Shown here one piece after another: positions 5,189 through 5,649 of a stretch of DNA of 5,649 nucleotides. The DNA comes from Candidatus Aerophobus profundus SCGC AAA252-L23 (GTDB taxonomy: Bacteria > Aerophobota > Aerophobia > Aerophobales > Aerophobaceae): NCBI GenBank assembly GCA_000402295.1, contig AQRW01000002.1, positions 1-5,649 of the forward strand, in the 5' to 3' direction. Under the pieces are notes generated by a model, which saw only the letters and a program-made list of their open reading frames with translations, was not told where the DNA came from and made no database searches. Within the stretch, counting starts at the first letter, position 1; each line of letters opens with the position of its first letter. Position numbers and translations under genes: made by a program.

Positions 5189-5649
5189 AATTGGGTTAGA
5201 GTGATCTGACTGGGTACAGTTAGTTTTTGCTTATCCACAAGCAGCTCCTCAAACTCATTGGGTGGGCGATAACCCAGTGATGAGTGCAGTCGTTTCTCAT
5301 TATAGACATCTTTGATGAAATGGCAAATTCTCCCTCTGGCATCCTCTATGGTTCTATATTCCCAGAGGTAGACCTCCTCAGTTTTTAAGGTTTTCATGAA
5401 GCTCTCACAGGTAGCATTATCGTAGGGGTTACCTCGTCTAGCCATACTGATTTCAAAACTATGAGCTCTCAGTTCTTTGACGTAATCACTGGAAGCATAT
5501 TGGATCCCTTGATCTGAATGGTGAATGCAGCCTGGAAGTGGTTCTCTGTCCTTTATGGCCATTTGTAAAGCTGAGAGGGTAAGTGATGTATCAATATTTT
5601 TTGATAGACTGTATCCAATCACCTTCCGGGAGTGAAGATCCAGAATAAC
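5176..5649 (-). CDS. IS3-family transposase OrfB, C-terminal part (partial)
   Basis: The visible 157 residues are the C-terminal half of an rve/DDE integrase-type transposase that cuts and joins the IS ends. The frame is open to the window edge and begins VILDLHSRKVIGYSL, which matches the family's DLxSRKxVGW strand. The second catalytic Asp is in HHSDQGIQYAS. The catalytic Glu is in NATCESFMKTLKTE, exactly 35 residues after that Asp, the classic DD(35)E spacing. The conserved YNEKRLHSSLGYRPPNEFE block follows. The first catalytic Asp (WxTDIT region) lies outside the window. Full-length OrfB is about 270-290 residues, so nearly half is missing only because the window ends. No frameshift or stop is seen in this part, so the copy may be functional. 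Translation normally needs a -1 frameshift from orfA, which is not visible here. Confidence 0.93.
   Translation of the reverse strand, partial: VILDLHSRKVIGYSLSKNIDTSLTLSALQMAIKDREPLPGCIHHSDQGIQYASSDYVKELRAHSFEISMARRGNPYDNATCESFMKTLKTEEVYLWEYRTIEDARGRICHFIKDVYNEKRLHSSLGYRPPNEFEELLVDKQKLTVPSQITLTQFVQP

Larger units (their letters stand above)
5164..5649 (-). mobile_element. IS3-family insertion sequence (IS150-like), one end and partial body
   Basis: The element starts at TGGAGTGCACCCC (5164) and runs past the window end. The boundary rests on the TG-starting terminal repeat (5164-5188), the position of the transposase stop just inside it, and the abrupt end of the small gene it interrupts. 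This is the end downstream of the transposase. The orfA gene and the other terminus lie beyond 5649, so target duplication cannot be confirmed; the flanking bases here are ACA (5161-5163). Confidence 0.85.

Overview
The window holds a carbohydrate-uptake operon written entirely on the minus strand, followed upstream by a stretch of decayed DNA and the end of an insertion sequence. The organism cannot be named from this sequence. The genes look bacterial, with good Shine-Dalgarno sites and a moderate GC content. The solute-binding protein has an ordinary signal peptide with no lipobox cysteine, which fits a diderm with a periplasm better than a typical Gram-positive. An anaerobic, sugar-using bacterium is a reasonable guess from the uroporphyrinogen-decarboxylase-like gene beside a sugar ABC transporter, but that is inference.

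Reading in the direction of transcription (high to low coordinates), the layout is as follows. A possible promoter (about 4558-4530) leads into a 5' leader containing an imperfect hairpin (4484-4512). Next come the sugar-binding protein (4372-3041), a strong 16-bp perfect hairpin (3025-2983), an inner-membrane permease of the MalF/UgpA type (2957-2076), a second permease of the MalG/UgpE type that overlaps it by one base (2076-1207), and a UroD-superfamily TIM-barrel enzyme (1172-45). Another gene may begin at position 22 and run off the window. No ATPase of the transporter is present; it must lie outside the window or be shared.

The binding protein would capture a sugar or sugar derivative in the periplasm, the two permeases would form the channel, and the UroD-like protein probably acts on the imported compound or a methyl group derived from it. 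It lacks the heme-enzyme signature of true HemE, so it is not expected to make coproporphyrinogen.

Upstream of the operon, 4591-4615 is a lone IS3-family-type terminal repeat that matches 20 of 25 positions of the repeat of the real IS element at 5164. The 4616-5056 stretch has no gene I can recognise. A small plus-strand gene resembling the DUF4258 family starts at 5057; it is broken by an in-frame TGA and then cut by the IS at 5164. The IS3-family element fills 5164 to the window end, with the C-terminal 157 residues of its DDE transposase visible.
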